From NCBI GenBank assembly GCA_035610365.1, contig CM069436.1:40307117-40371116 (forward strand): a stretch of DNA of 64,000 bases, given 5' to 3'. A program made the translations under genes and the position numbers. The DNA comes from Aquatica leii. Lineage: Eukaryota > Arthropoda > Insecta > Coleoptera > Lampyridae. The notes beneath the pieces were generated by a model. The model made no database searches, was not told the DNA's origin, and saw nothing but the letters and a program-made list of their open reading frames with translations. Shown one piece after another: positions 33,456 to 44,962 of this stretch; position 1 is the first letter of the stretch, and the number at the start of each line of letters is the position of its first letter.

Positions 33456-34835
33456 CCATCTAGATACATAGAACGGCCGTGGGTAGTCAGTTTGACCGGC
33501 ATCTTTACTTCAGTTGTGTCCGTAAATAACGCAATCAAACACAAATAATAAACAAATCTATATTTATCACATTAATTTATAATGTCATATATTTTCAAAA
33601 ACTTGGTAATTAGAGATTGTCAGCACACCTTATACACGTTACTTTAGTTTTTGCGGTACATTTAGTGGGGTGGGCTTTAGTGGGGAACAATTGCTCGTCT
33701 ACTGTCAAGTTTGGTCTAGGTTTATAAGAAAGGATGCATTTTTCAACAAATGGTTTCCATATCTGCGAGACTAGTGCGAATTTGTCAGTTTCAAGTCTTT
33801 CGCTTCGTTGAGTTTTTAGCTTAAAACACAAATATCTCATAATATTTTTGAATTTATTACGAGACATTACTTGAGAAAAAAACGCCGGCCCCCACGTTTG
33901 AGACCATAAACTTTCCACCGAAAGTGTATTAACGCCATATGCACCTCGAGCATAAATAATTGCTATAAATGCTTCAATTTCACCGTTAGTCATAGACCAA
34001 TTGTTGTTTTGTAATTGTCTATGAGCTTCAGTTTCAGTACATCTCTGAATGTGTCGAAGCATCTGTTGGTCAATAAGAATTCGCCAAGCACTAATTACGT
34101 TGTCATTAATGTTTCGTTTTGCATATAGTGTTGGACCGGATTTCTTTCGTAAAATATTCTGCTGTTGCAAGCGACCTGTAGTATCCTCTCCAGACTGAAG
34201 AATATTCCATATCGTGTCATTCTTTTATATGCAACTTTTAATTGTTGCAGAAGTTTCACCAATCTTATTGTGGATAACCGTTTCGTTTTCCGCCTAGTGT
34301 ACTTGTTTTTGTTTTTTTGGATTTCTCTTTGGAATTAGTAGATGGCTCTATAAACAAGTTCATCGTATTATATTACTCGTACAGAAACATTATAGCGAAT
34401 TTATTGTTGCAAAGTAATCACCTGATTGCGACTCTTCCACTTCTTCGTAAGATGAATCAGAATCATCACTGCTTCTTTCTTGACAACTAGGAACATAATC
34501 CTCCTTGATACTGTCAGATGATTCTTCGCCATCGGATTTATCTTCCAATATTTGTTGAAACTCTTTGAGGAGCTTCTTGTCAGTAAAACTACGAGGAGAC
34601 ATACTTATATTTTATAACTATTACGCACTCTAAATCACAACTCAGCACTGAAACACTTGCAGGTGACTGAACACTGTGATCACGCGCATGCTTTCCGTCT
34701 TATAATGTAGTGGGAGTAAGGTTATAATGTACTTGTTAGACTAAACAATTCTCTCTCCAAAATAAATATTTTTTGTAGACAAGTTTTCAGAAACGGTCAT
34801 TCTGACCGTTCCCGGCCGTTCTAGGTATATGTGAT
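33456..34835 (-). mobile_element. piggyBac-type element, internally deleted
   Basis: Inverted ends: left 33456-33503 (TAGAACGGCCGTGGGTAGTCA...TTTGACCGG) and right 34788-34833 (complement reads CTAGAACGGCCGGGAACGGTC...TGACCG). Between them lies one minus-strand transposase gene with its middle removed. The expected TTAA target duplication was not found. At 1.38 kb it is about half the size of an autonomous element. Confidence 0.7.
33610..34602 (-). pseudogene. piggyBac transposase with deleted catalytic middle
   Basis: N-terminal part (34390-34602) is a short acidic, Ser/Asp/Glu-rich stretch starting MSPRSFTDKKLLKEFQ, usual in piggyBac transposases. After frame breaks, 33610-34170 reads WSMTNGEIEAFIAIIYARGA, SLWSQTWGPAFFSQVMSRNK, FKNIMRYLCF, and PRPNLTVDEQLFPTKA with the first catalytic Asp. 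It then jumps directly to KTKVTCIRCADNL, which resembles the C-terminal cysteine-rich zinc-binding domain. The second and third Asp are therefore missing, consistent with one internal deletion. Confidence 0.8.
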
Positions 34836-37640
34836 AATATTTACTAACTACAGAGACAAATATTGATAGACTCTGTTTAATAACATTTAAATACATGTTT
34901 TTGGAAATGTCAATAATTAAGGATTTCGTATTTTCCTAAATATACCACTTTTCTTGATTCGTCGCGAATTAAATATTCTACTAGTTTAATAAATTTATTA
35001 ATGTTAATTACGGTTTAATAATTTATTATTTCTAATTTATTTTTAATTTATAGTTAATTTTATGCGACTTATAAACTTTAGTTTATACGCGATTTTTTAA
35101 TTAGGTAAGTAAAATTTACTTACTCAAATCATTTTATTTTCTATCAGATCTTTTTGCAAATAACTATAAGTATTTTTTTGTATGCAAGTTTTATGAGTAC
35201 CTGCATAAAACGTAATCTAATTATTAATTAAAAATTATGTTTAGGAATTGTGTTAACTGTCAAAACAATATTTCCAAATTTAAAATTTTGTAATATATTC
35301 ATATTATAAATAATTTTGATTTAAAATTTGGTTGTTTAGTTACACTTCTAAACTATAATGGTAAGTTTTTAACATCTCGACAAGCAAAGAACATATACTT
35401 GCTTCAAGTACATTGTTTATGTGGTTCAGAAATTGTGAACGTCAGTTTTATACAGTATTTTTTACAAAATTGTTTTTTTGTATATTGCAGTGATATCTCT
35501 GGTTTGATACATGCTTTAAGTGCTCTAGCCTATGTGAATGGAGACTGTTTATACACTACCATAAAACTAGTTAAAAAGATGTTCTATTATATAATACGCA
35601 TATGTGCCAGTTGCCTATTCAGTTTACTTAAAGGAATCATATGACGCTCTGAAGTAACTCTTAATTAAAATTAAATATAAAGACCACAAACAGCAACTAC
35701 GTGGAGATTTAAAAGTGTTATGTATGTTGTTGGGTTTACCGAGTGAGTACACTAACTGACGCTAAACTTAAAGTAGGTATTTTCATTGGTAGTTAAATTA
35801 GAAATTTGGTTTTGGACAGTTTGAAAATACCATGACTACTTTTAAACAGAAAGATTGGACTGTTTTTAAAAGTGTAATGAACAGTTTTTTGAAAAATCTT
35901 ATGTAACGACAATACTTTGATTGTAATTATTTTTTGGTTTGTATAATAACAAAGGGACTTACCATAAGTATTTGTATTTTGCAGTTTTTCTTCTTAGTCA
36001 GAGCACTGGCGCACCGGCAACTTCCACTTTCCAATGTCGGATAAAAAAACAAAGATATAGGTTCTATCAGGACATAAAAAAAAAGAGATACTATAAAACG
36101 TGTAATACAAATATGATGGCTAACTAGTATTGGTGTTAAAAAATTCTGAGTTTTTGCAAAAAAAAATTAGCAAAAAATAAATCCTTGTTTAATTAAACGT
36201 TTGGATTTTGATTAATATTATTAAGCAAATTTTATTTGTTTTGTATTAACATTGTAATTCTATCTATTTTTTGAGTAAATACAATAAAATCGTCGTAAAA
36301 ATCAATACTGTATTCTCAATTTTTATTAAATTTACTTAGAGAATTAGATATTATGTGTTAAGAATTGTTTTAGGATTAAAATTGTTTTCTAAATACTATT
36401 AGAAATAATTATTTTCAAAGAAATCCTTTTTTATACATTACAAAAATATATAAACTTTCAAAATTTTATAAAATGTATATGTATTGTATTATAAAACATT
36501 TTTTTTAAGTTTGTGCTTTAACAGTGTTTCTTGATTTTTATTATTACAGACAAATTTCACTTTTAATTCAACACAAAATTAGATTTTCTTAACTTTTGGT
36601 AGATTAAAGGTGACACTAACTTATTTTAAAGAAAATTAATTTAAATAAAGTGTCATGTTCTACAATATTTTAAATACATTGAATTACTTTAAATAAAAAA
36701 ATACACAAAATGAAAAATCAAAGTGCCGTCACAAAAGATATAAATTTTAGTCGTGGTTATCACATAATCACGACTTGGAATTTCTACTTTTTGTTTTTTT
36801 TTGTCAATGTGTAAATTTGTTGTATTTATAATGTTGAATATATAAATACATTAAAATTTTTAAATATTTTTTATATAAAAATTGTATAGACGTAAAATGC
36901 TTTTTAGTTTTTTAGAGTATAATTTATTGATATATTGATATAAGATCAATTCAAAAATTCATGTTTAAAGCTCTATTGTAATTGAATAAAAAAAAACATA
37001 CAATATAATGAAAATTAGGCACAATTGTTGCTAACAGAAACCATTTACGTATACCTATAGTTGTAACCTGCACTTCATCTTTAATGTACTACATAAAGGT
37101 TATATACATTGTAATATACAAAATGTAATTACTTCATTTAAAATAAAAAGATAGAATAGTAATTATGCAGTTTATACGGGTCATTTACAGAGTCCGTATG
37201 TTAGAAAAATCGAAAAAACAAAGAAAAACTTAATCTAAAAATTTACATTTTAATGAAGATCCGAATGATTTATTTATCTAAAATATTTTCTAGGCCAATC
37301 GGTTTTGTATTGTTCTAGAAATACATTTCTTGTTTTTTTGTAAGAGAATATTATTCCAAATCACTTGAATTAATATTTCTAACAGTTGATCTGAGGAAAG
37401 TACGCAGTATAGGCAACACATTGTATCACAATGTAAACAAAAAATGTTTTTTACTGTTACCAAATTAATAACAAATTACATTGAATGAAAAACAAAATTG
37501 TAAAAGTACGACGCACATTAAATCTAGTCGAGAAATTGAATAGATGTAAACACTGACTCAATAATATTGTTAAAGTAATTCATATCAAAGTGGAGTTATT
37601 GCAATAAAATTTCTTTAAATTAATTCACAAATCGTAATTA
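34836..37640. other. AT-rich stretch without recognised genes
   Basis: Good acceptor-like sites precede more balanced sequence at about 35491 (TATATTGCAG) and 35985 (TATTTTGCAG). The following open frames have no recognisable motif, and no matching donors or partner exons were convincing. Confidence 0.3.
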
Positions 37641-37649
37641 TTTATTATA

Positions 37650-37693
37650 AAAACGAAACTAGTTTTGACAATTTAAATTGTCATCGTCAGTCA
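37650..37693 (-). ncRNA. Hammerhead-ribozyme-like motif, PLE family 2
   Basis: Minus strand: CTGACGA, then a perfect stem II palindrome TGACAATTTAAATTGTCA, then AAACTAGTTTCG. CUGACGA fits the conserved CUGANGA block and AAACUAGUUUC fits the GAAAC...UUUC stem III arrangement. The G of GAAA is A here. The arrangement is of the short-stem-III type described for Penelope-like elements. Confidence 0.5.
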
Positions 37694-37857
37694 AACTAAA
37701 AGTAAATGAATTCACAAAAATAATGAACATTAAAAAAAGCTCACAAGTTATTATGAGATTATAAAAAGTAAATGTCAAATATCAAAAAATTTAAAATAAA
37801 ACTGATATTAAGTACACAGGCACAGATGTTATGAAATCTAAAATGAAAAAAAGCAAA

Positions 37858-38310
37858 TTAAAATTTATTATTAAGAAGAGAAAAAATATTTAAACCAAAA
37901 ATTTCATTAGGACAATTATTTGAATTTTCATTATAAAGACGATGAATTTTAAAACGATTAAAAAAAACATAAAGATTAGAAGAAAAAGATTGACCGGTAA
38001 ATAAAATATGATTAACAAAAGAAGATGTTTGTTGTTGGATATACCTTTTAATAAAATAAATATGTTCTTTTAATCTAGTTTTGAACTTTCTACTAGTTTG
38101 TTCTACATTATGACAATTGAAAGAAGAGGAAGATATTTTATACACACCGGATTTATCCAAAAAAGCTACAGAATCTTTATTATTAACAATAAAATATTGT
38201 AAATTATGATTTGTAGAAAAAGAAATAGAAATATTAAATTTTTTAAAATAATTTTTTAAGAAAGAGAAAACAAGAATTAACATAAAGCATAGAACAATAG
38301 ATATTAGCAT
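37858..38310 (-). pseudogene. PLE GIY-YIG endonuclease fragment
   Basis: Minus-strand frame: NNKDSVAFLDKSGVYKISSS, HNVEQTSRKFKTRLKEHIYF, SSFVNHILFTGQSF, ending in a region rich in Asn. SGVYKI is the GIY part. The VEQTSRKFKTRLKEH block corresponds to the YIG-x-T-x-R-x-F-x-x-R-x-x-EH block, with the YIG itself lost (HNVEQ). The conserved EH and the later H are retained. Length of the open part is 150 codons. Confidence 0.65.
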
Positions 38311-38452
38311 TAATCAATTTATTTTTTGAAATTTTTTTAAAGAAATGGTATAAACGAAGTTTATAAAAAAACATTTTTTTAAGAAAATTAAAAGTTAAAT
38401 TACACGATTGAAAACATGATAAAAAAGATAAACAAAAACTAGAAATAGAATC

Positions 38453-38635
38453 TTAGGAAAAATCTTCAACCTTATTAACATAATCAAAACGAGAAAGAAT
38501 AACAATACAACTACCCTTATCAGTTTTTGAAATAATAAGATCATTAGATTTAGATTTCGATCTTAATAATGAACAAGATTGACAAATTGAATTAAAATTA
38601 GAATCAAATTTGGCATTATTTAGAATGTTTTTCAA
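38453..38635 (-). pseudogene. PLE reverse transcriptase N-terminal fragment
   Basis: Frame reads SKSNDLIISKTDKGSCIVIL followed by SRFDYVNKVEDF. The I-x-K-x-DKG-x-x-x-V-I-L-x-x-x-DY pattern is the conserved start of PLE RTs. The RT palm (motifs A-C) is absent between this and the endonuclease fragment. Confidence 0.65.
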
Positions 38636-38825
38636 TTTATTATAAATGTGTCATATCTAATTTCGTTTCTATGGCTATGTATTTAATGTCAATTTCAATT
38701 AAATTTTTTTAATTTTTGACCTTTGTCATTCATTTTTTATAATCTTATAATAACTTGTAAACTATTTTAAATGTTCATTTACTTTTGTTATTTACTATTT
38801 ATTGATTATTAGTTTGCTTTTATTT

Positions 38826-38866
38826 TGATAGACAATAACAATTTGAATTTTCGAAACTAGTTTTTA
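38826..38866 (+). ncRNA. Degenerate hammerhead-like motif, opposite terminus
   Basis: TTGATAGACAATAACAATTT followed by GAATTTTCGAAACTAGTTTT. The CGAAACTAGTTT block is intact while CUGANGA is degraded. It is in inverse orientation to the motif at 37.65 kb. Confidence 0.35.
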
Positions 38867-38870
38867 AAAA

Positions 38871-40265
38871 AAATATCAAATTTTACTGACTTAATAATAT
38901 ATAAAATTTGTAACAACGTGCACATCCGCTACAAACTGCAACAAATTGACAACGTTTAGTTATAAAAAAAATAGAGCTATTTACAGATAATACTTATGCA
39001 TACTACATCTAGATTGGTTTGTAATTATAAATTCTTAAATACTGAAACACAGCGCAACAGAAAAATATCACAAATAATTATTTCAGACACAAACGTGTTT
39101 CTAAAATTAAACAAAAAAAATATGCCGGATTTTACACAATTATTCTGTTTAAGTAAAGCAAGTTCTAACTGATTTCTTGATACAATTTTTTTTAATAATG
39201 TCGTAGGTATCAAAAGTAAACATTCAATACGTAAAGTAATTCTTTGATTATAATGTTCAATTGATGCGGCTAATACAACTATTAATGTTGTATAACACAA
39301 GGTTAATAAACGTAGTGCATAGCGCGTTAAAATCACGCATAAAATTACTTTCATAATCACAAGCAAAATCTAATCTTACTCGGCAAAATTTTTTTAAAGC
39401 TATATTTATTTCTACAATACTTACACGTCATTTGATATGTGACAACTTAGAGTAGTTATGACAAAAAACAGTCAGATACGGAGCACGAAGTTACTAAAAT
39501 GATGCCAGTTAAGTCAGTTTTACAAATAATCACGCTACAAATGCAACAAAAAAATTTTTTGGGAAAATTATACTAATTTTTACTAACATGCAAATCCTCA
39601 AACTATTAGTGTATTCAATCTTTAAATATTTCTAACAAACGAGTTTTGTGTATGAAACCGTATATATGAAATCTGACGATAAATAATTTTTATTTATTTA
39701 AGCATTTATTTAAACGCTATTAAATAAGTGTTTATAAAAATTAAAAAATATCGCAGAAAAACTAAAAAGATAATTTATTTCTTCACACACATTATTAAAA
39801 ATAAAAAATATTTGAAATCAAAGCGTTTTGTAGTCGTATGATAAAAACCCCAAGTTGTTATATTTTTTAGTTACTAACTTATATACAGCAATTATAAATT
39901 AAACTTTGGAGCAAAGACAAAAATAAAATTATATTCTATTACCTCTGAAATTAATCTCTATACCCTTTTTTAATTAGTTTTTGCTTTATATGCTATATGT
40001 AAAAGGTGAGTATATTAAATCTTTTAACTGCTTTAATTTTTGAACCACTGCAATCAACCCCATGACTACCAGCAACTGAGTGAATAAGCAATATGTTTGG
40101 TCTATATTTTAAGAATTTTTTGACAAAGAGAAAAATAATAATTTATTTTTAATTTATTAATAAATTCAAAAGAATCTTACAATTTAATAAAAATTAGAAT
40201 TTAACACCAAAAGTAATTAGTCTATAAAAAAAATGATGGATTATTAGAATAAATGTAATTCACAA
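38871..40265. other. AT-rich stretch without recognised genes
   Basis: A 113-codon minus-strand frame at 39.03-39.37 kb is hydrophobic, but shows no motif and no support from splice signals. Confidence 0.3.
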
Positions 40266-40269
40266 TAAC

Positions 40270-40560
40270 TATGCAAAACTACTTCAACAAAAAGAAATGT
40301 TTTACAAGTGTTGGAAATGCTTAGTAATTTTACGCCGCAGTTGTTCAATCGTTTTCGGTTGAATTTTAAAAACGACCGACTTTAAATGACTCCACAGAAA
40401 AAAGTTAAATGGTTTTAAATTGGGTGACCTGGGTGGTCATTAAATTGGTCCTTTCTCTCAATTTACCGATCTGGATAATGCTCATCTAACCATTGTCTAA
40501 CTGGTCGTGCGTAATGAGGAAGAAGAGATTAATTTTTTTTGGAAATAGAATAAAGTCTCA
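40270..40560 (-). pseudogene. mariner transposase C-terminal fragment
   Basis: Minus strand reads LPHYARPVRQWLDEHYPDRW, IERKDQFN, HPGHPI, NHLTFF and then SRSFLKFNRKRLNNCGVKLL, across stops and small shifts. H-Y-A-x-x-VR-x-[FW]-LDE-x-[YF]-P-x-RWI is the block following the second catalytic Asp in mariner-like transposases. The W-P-P-R-S-P-D-L-T-P block is degenerate. Some upstream transposase sequence may remain to about 40870. Confidence 0.55.
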
Positions 40561-40869
40561 TTTAAAGGAAGATTTCTGTTTATGACTTTCTGATTTTCTA
40601 ATTTTTAAACTATTGACGATTTTATGACATGTTTTAACAATTAAAGATAAAATGCACCAGTCAAATTTCTACCTATGAAGACAGAGCCAATGATAACATT
40701 TCTTAAAATTTTTTGTACAAATGTTATTAATAGTTTTTTGGGATATTGAATGCGCACTTCCCATAAATTGTGATATTCTTGCGGTTCTAACACCAACAAT
40801 TTTGTTTGTTGACATGCTTAAAACAAATGTTTCTAGAAATTTCGGATTTGTATTAATTTGATGTATAAT

Positions 40870-41346
40870 AGTTAATCATCAGATGCTATGTATGTACTAT
40901 CAATGCTGTTTTAGAGAAAGGAAACAAAAACACTAAAAAAATAGGCAATAAAAACATTTGAATTTGAGATGTACAAAAGAGTATAAAAATTCCATGAGTA
41001 GATCTAATAACGAATTCCGAAATAACAAGAAGAATGCTAAAAGAAAAATTAATTATTGTTACCACCAAGAAAAGAAAACTACAAGACCGTGGCTTCATCA
41101 TGTTTACAAAAATTAATAGCATGGTTTAACTGTAATACAAATTAACTGTTAACTGTTTCAAAAATTCGCAAAGTAGCGATGATTGCCAACCTTCGTGAAG
41201 GAAACCGCATTTGAAAAAGAAGTCAAGTAATTACATTTCTAATAGCCATTAATTATTTGAGATTTGTTTAAATTCTTAAGTATATTAATACTATATTATA
41301 TACCAAGGTTAAGAAATCTATGATTGTAATAATCATTTTCTCAACC
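40870..41346. other. Spacer
   Basis: A 78-codon minus-strand hydrophobic frame at 40.9-41.1 kb shows no recognisable motif. Nothing else seen. Confidence 0.25.
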
Positions 41347-41395
41347 GAGGTATGTCCAGAAAAAACTACATTCCATTCGAGAAATATCAATATTT
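41347..41395 (+). repeat. Outer inverted repeat, left
   Basis: Starts AGGTATGTCCAG and continues through GAGAAATATCAA. Approximate complement of 45489-45538, so the ISL2EU-like element appears to lie within another TIR element. Confidence 0.45.
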
Positions 41396-41428
41396 ACATC
41401 CACACAAAATACGCAGCAAAAAGTAAAT

Positions 41429-41530
41429 AATAGACAAAGAAAGTGTGACGTCACACGACATTGGCGCGAAGCGATTGGGCCTAAACTCCTGCGCACCCCA
41501 TGTGAAATCCCATAAGCAAAATTTTAAAAG
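41429..41530 (+). repeat. Left terminal inverted repeat of the ISL2EU-like element
   Basis: Contains a CRE-like palindrome GTGACGTCAC and GGCGCGAAGCG, and ends around TTTTAAAAGCAATTT. The matching sequence is at 45310-45424. Confidence 0.85.
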
Positions 41531-42000
41531 CAATTTGTGGAGATTTAATTTATTATTAAGCTAGTTCGTTACAGTTTATGTATAGTAGGTCGAATAAACA
41601 ATCATTGTATTTAATAAACCTGATTACAATGCAAGACAATTTTAAATTAAATACATTTAAAACACGAATTTTTCCCTCCACTTAAGTTATCGTGTTGTCA
41701 ATCGTCATTCGAACTTTGATGCTTACCGGTGCTTACGAAGTCGCTCTCGTTTTGGTGTTGTAGGTTGTTTTATTCATTAGTTTTGTCTGTGGTTTTGTTA
41801 TTGTTATCCTGTTTTATTTGTTTGTTGCTTCATTGGTTTTTTCTGGAGTCTTTAATAGTCTTTTTCAAAACTTCTAGTACAGTACTAATTAATTATCGTA
41901 AGTTTTACTTCGACTAAAAATTTGTAGTTGTTAAGTGCAAATATGTTGTTACAGGTCTGCTTTTTTTACATATTACTTTTTCTCCACTCAAGAAGTAATC

Positions 42001-42320
42001 ATGGGAATGTGCTTTGCTCCAGATTGCAAACATTACAGTGATAAGGGTACTTGCAAGTTCTTCAGGTTTCCAAAGAATAAAAAACTCGCACAGAACTGGA
42101 TTGCATTGATAAGGTGCATAAATATAGAAGTAAAAGTAGGAATATTAGGTTAACTATTATATTCAAATTTCAGACGAGCTGATACGCTTCCAACATTGCA
42201 TTCTCTTTTGTGCAGTTGTAATTTTGTAAACGGGAATTAAGATAATTTACCAACATTGTTTATTCATAATGAAAATAAGAGGTTTCAGATATGTTCTCCT
42301 GAGAAAAAGAGACAGAGGTA
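42001..42320 (+). pseudogene. THAP DNA-binding exons of the transposase
   Basis: MGMCFAPDCKHYSDKGTCKF then FRFPKNKKLAQNWIALIR, then a 60-bp intron (GT at 42114, CAG at 42171-42173). It continues RADTLPTLHSLLCSCNFVNG, a stop, then DNLPTLFIHN. C-x4-C near the start, the FRFPK and W blocks and the late C-x-x-F-x-x-G are THAP hallmarks (a C2CH zinc module). The fourth ligand, normally His before F, is Asn here, and a TAA follows soon. THAP domains at the N-terminus bind the element's ends. Confidence 0.75.
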
Positions 42321-42380
42321 GTATGTGTTCATAATAATTACAAGCAAACGCAACTACAAATTAGTAATTTAAGGTTCAGA

Positions 42381-42692
42381 TTGAGTGATCCTAAAACTGC
42401 TTCTACATCGGCACCTGCAATACAGCAGGTCCACAAAAATCTGTCTGACGATATAAAACTAAAAGAAAATAAGTTACAAGTTTTAATGAAGGGAAATGTG
42501 GAACAGGCTGCTGAAATGTATTTTCTTCAAAAAGAGAATGAAGAGTTGACAAACAAATTAAAGCAGTTGTCAATGGCATTCTCTTTTGCCCATATTGCAG
42601 AAGATGATAAATTAATTACACACTATACAGGAATTCTAAACAAATATCTTTTTGAGGCACTCTTCCAAATTTTTAGAACTCCAATATTGTAA
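42381..42692 (+). pseudogene. Linker / coiled-coil part of the transposase
   Basis: Reads STSAPAIQQVHKNLSDDIKL then KENKLQVLMKGNVEQAAEM and KENEELTNKLKQLSMAFSFA. It is rich in Glu, Lys and Leu with a heptad-like pattern, as expected between the THAP and catalytic domains. Ends with HYTGILNKYLFEALFQIF before a stop; the following catalytic part is in another frame. Confidence 0.6.
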
Positions 42693-42699
42693 GAAATAG

Positions 42700-43464
42700 G
42701 CAGTGATTACAATTCCGAAAAAAGATCAATTATTAATGACCTTAATGAAACTGCGACTAAATTTAAACCATGTAGATTTGGCATGCAGGTTTAATTGCAG
42801 TGCCACAACAGTGTCTAATGTTGTGTCTACCTGGATTTGTGCCTTGCACGAGATTTTATACAGTCAATTTATGAGCGAAATTCCAAGTAGACAGAAAAAT
42901 AAATCTTGTATGCCAGCCAGCTTCAGTACTTTTACAAATTGTAGAATAGTATTAGACTGTACTGAAGTATTTTGTCAAAAGCCAACGTCATTAAGTAAAC
43001 AAAAGGCAACTTACAGTTCCTACAAACATCGAAATACGTTAAAGGGTTTAGTTGGAGTTGCACCTAATGGCGTTGTTACTTATGTAAGTAACTTTTATCC
43101 TGGTTCAGTATCTGACAAAAAAATTGTTCAGCATAGTGGGATCTTAAATAAATTGGAACCATGTGATCTCATCTGAGCTGACAAGAGATTTTTAATAAAA
43201 GATATATTGCCAGAAGGAGTAAGCCTAAGCATTCCACCGTTCCTCACCACTGCACAATTTACACCGCAGCAAATTGCACAAACAAGGACGATAGCACGTG
43301 CTAGAATACATGTAGAAAGAGCAATTTGTCGAATAAAATGTTACACAATATTAAATTGCATTCCTCAAACTTTGCTGCCACAAGCAGATGCTATATTTTA
43401 AGTGTGTGGGGCTTTAACAAATTTTCAGTTTCCATTAATTGCCGAAGTGGAGAATCTTATGTAA
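42700..43464 (+). pseudogene. DDE_4 transposase catalytic domain
   Basis: Helix-turn-helix PKKDQLLMTLMKLRLNLNHV then LACRFNCSATTVSNVVSTWI. The catalytic domain has RIVLDCTEVFCQKP (first Asp, about 42957), TYSSYKHRNTLKGLVGVAPN, VTYVSNFYPGSVSDKKIVQH, then ADKRFLIKDILP (second Asp, about 43181) and ARIHVERAICRIKCY (Glu, about 43315). It ends IAEVENLM. All three acidic residues are kept. A TGA at 43174-43176 (probably from TGG) and a TAA at 43399-43401 are the only stops after the HTH. Harbinger/ISL2EU group. Confidence 0.85.
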
Positions 43465-43611
43465 AGGCTTAGTTAAATATAGATGTGTAGTAAAGTTTTT
43501 GTACTGTGAATTTGTTTCCCAAGAAACACAAAACTGAATTTTAGTAGTATTAAATAAATTATCGATCATAATAAAAATAAACATACAGAAATTTATTGGA
43601 TTATTTTAATT

Positions 43612-44962
43612 TCATACAACATGTTTAACTCCAGTTATAGATGGTATGTATTGATTTAAATAAAAATCGGTTAACTTATTTAAATACAAAGAAAAATCTT
43701 CTGCTTCCACTTCAGTGATGAGCACTTTTTTGGGTGTCCATACAACTAAGTGGCAAAGTTTTCGTTTAGTCAATGCCAATTGACCCTGTATCTGAAGAAA
43801 ATATTCGTGGTTTCTATTAATAGCGATGTTTCCTTGATTATCAGATACAATAATATAATCATGATTGGTCTTTATAGATTGCATCAATGAAATTTCTTTA
43901 TATTTAAAGGGACATTTTATTTCTACTAATGCATCATCTCCAACAAGACCATCAGGACTAGCACCTAAAAAACCACACTCATCTAACCACAAGCCTGTTG
44001 GTTTAACCTTTATTCCATTTGACACCTCAAACATTCTCAGTGCCTAGTTCTCATGTTGCTTTCCCCACTGAATAGCCTTAATACTATCGAAGTTGTAGTT
44101 TCCTAATATAAATAGATTTTGTTTATATTCAATCTTTAAAATATATTTGTGTGTGCGAAGCGAAGGGGGATATTTATTTCTTCGATAAGCTGATAACACT
44201 GCTCCAAAGTTACTTGCAGTTAACTTATTCTTCCTAGCCATCAACCATTTTTCATTTTGTGATTGACCAACGGTTTCTTCGGCAATCTTTTTAATTAAGT
44301 TATCAGATACTCGCACTTTTTCGAGAAAGTATTTCTGAGGATCGGTAGTTTTTGTATAATCTTCAGAGAACAATATTTCTTCGATACTAACAGTTATATC
44401 TTCAGATGTGCTTTCTTTAGCCAAAAGCCACGTAAAACCAACTGCTCCATTAAACACTTCTAATTTCTTTCGTAAGCATTCAATTTCGTTTTCTAACAAA
44501 TTACGCTTTGTAGCTCTGTGTTCTTTACGTGGATACAAATCAGCAATGGTTTTAACTTCTATGCTTGATTTTTTCTCTGACCACTTACATGATTTGTCTG
44601 TAACCGAAACATTATAATGCCCATACAATAACAGAGATGCCATATGATGGCAAAGATATTGTCCTCTTGGACAAGTACATGTGGCTTCTTCTATTAACCA
44701 GTCAGAATTGAAGCAAATCTGAAATATTAGTTTGCATAAAAATGTCACTTTTACTCTAGAACAAATTTACTACCTGAACATTGTACTGACGATCTCACAT
44801 ACTTGCATGTACTTTCCCTCGTAACACTTTTGTTGTGCCATCAAAAACCATATTATTAACATGTCCAGATTCTACTGCATTTTCCCCTTTGGTATTTAAC
44901 TTCTTTTCATCTTTAAAATAATTAACAATGGCAGACAATTTGATTACATGTGTATCCCCCAT
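43612..44962 (-). pseudogene. SWIM zinc finger + YqaJ-type exonuclease
   Basis: Three blocks on the minus strand. Exon 1 (44774-44962) starts MGDTHVIKLSAIVNYFKDEK, with one TGA near its end (ASM*DRQYNVQ). After a 55-bp intron (44719-44773), 44044-44718 holds a SWIM finger, EEATCTCPRGQYLCHHMASL (CxC...CxH), and then WLMARKNKLTASNFGAVLSA, the start of the YqaJ domain. One TAG (about 44041) separates it from 43612-44034, with CGFLGASPDGLVGDDALVEI and KCPFKYKE (catalytic Asp, Glu-x-Lys), YFLQIQGQLAL and VVWTPKKVL. YqaJ proteins are lambda-exonuclease-like nucleases. Its role in ISL2EU transposition is not established. Confidence 0.85.

Larger units (their letters stand above)
37645..38870 (-). 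mobile_element. Penelope-like element, second family, internally deleted
   Basis: Inverted terminal regions (37650-37775 and 38710-38866) enclose an N-terminal RT piece and a GIY-YIG endonuclease piece on the minus strand, with most of the RT gone. The ends carry hammerhead-like motifs in inverted orientation. Sequence differs clearly from the PLE at 18.4-21.4 kb, so it is a different lineage. Confidence 0.7.

Noticed and set aside
40886..41122. Hydrophobic 78-codon frame as a membrane protein
   Set aside because: AT-rich antisense sequence favours Phe/Leu/Ile codons by chance; no start context, no homologous motif.
41729..41917. Leu/Phe-rich short ORF near the left end of the ISL2EU-like element
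   Set aside because: Lies in the 5' untranslated part between the TIR and the THAP exon; composition alone explains it.
43865..44617. Plus-strand ORFs across the YqaJ gene
   Set aside because: Antisense to the well-supported minus-strand nuclease.
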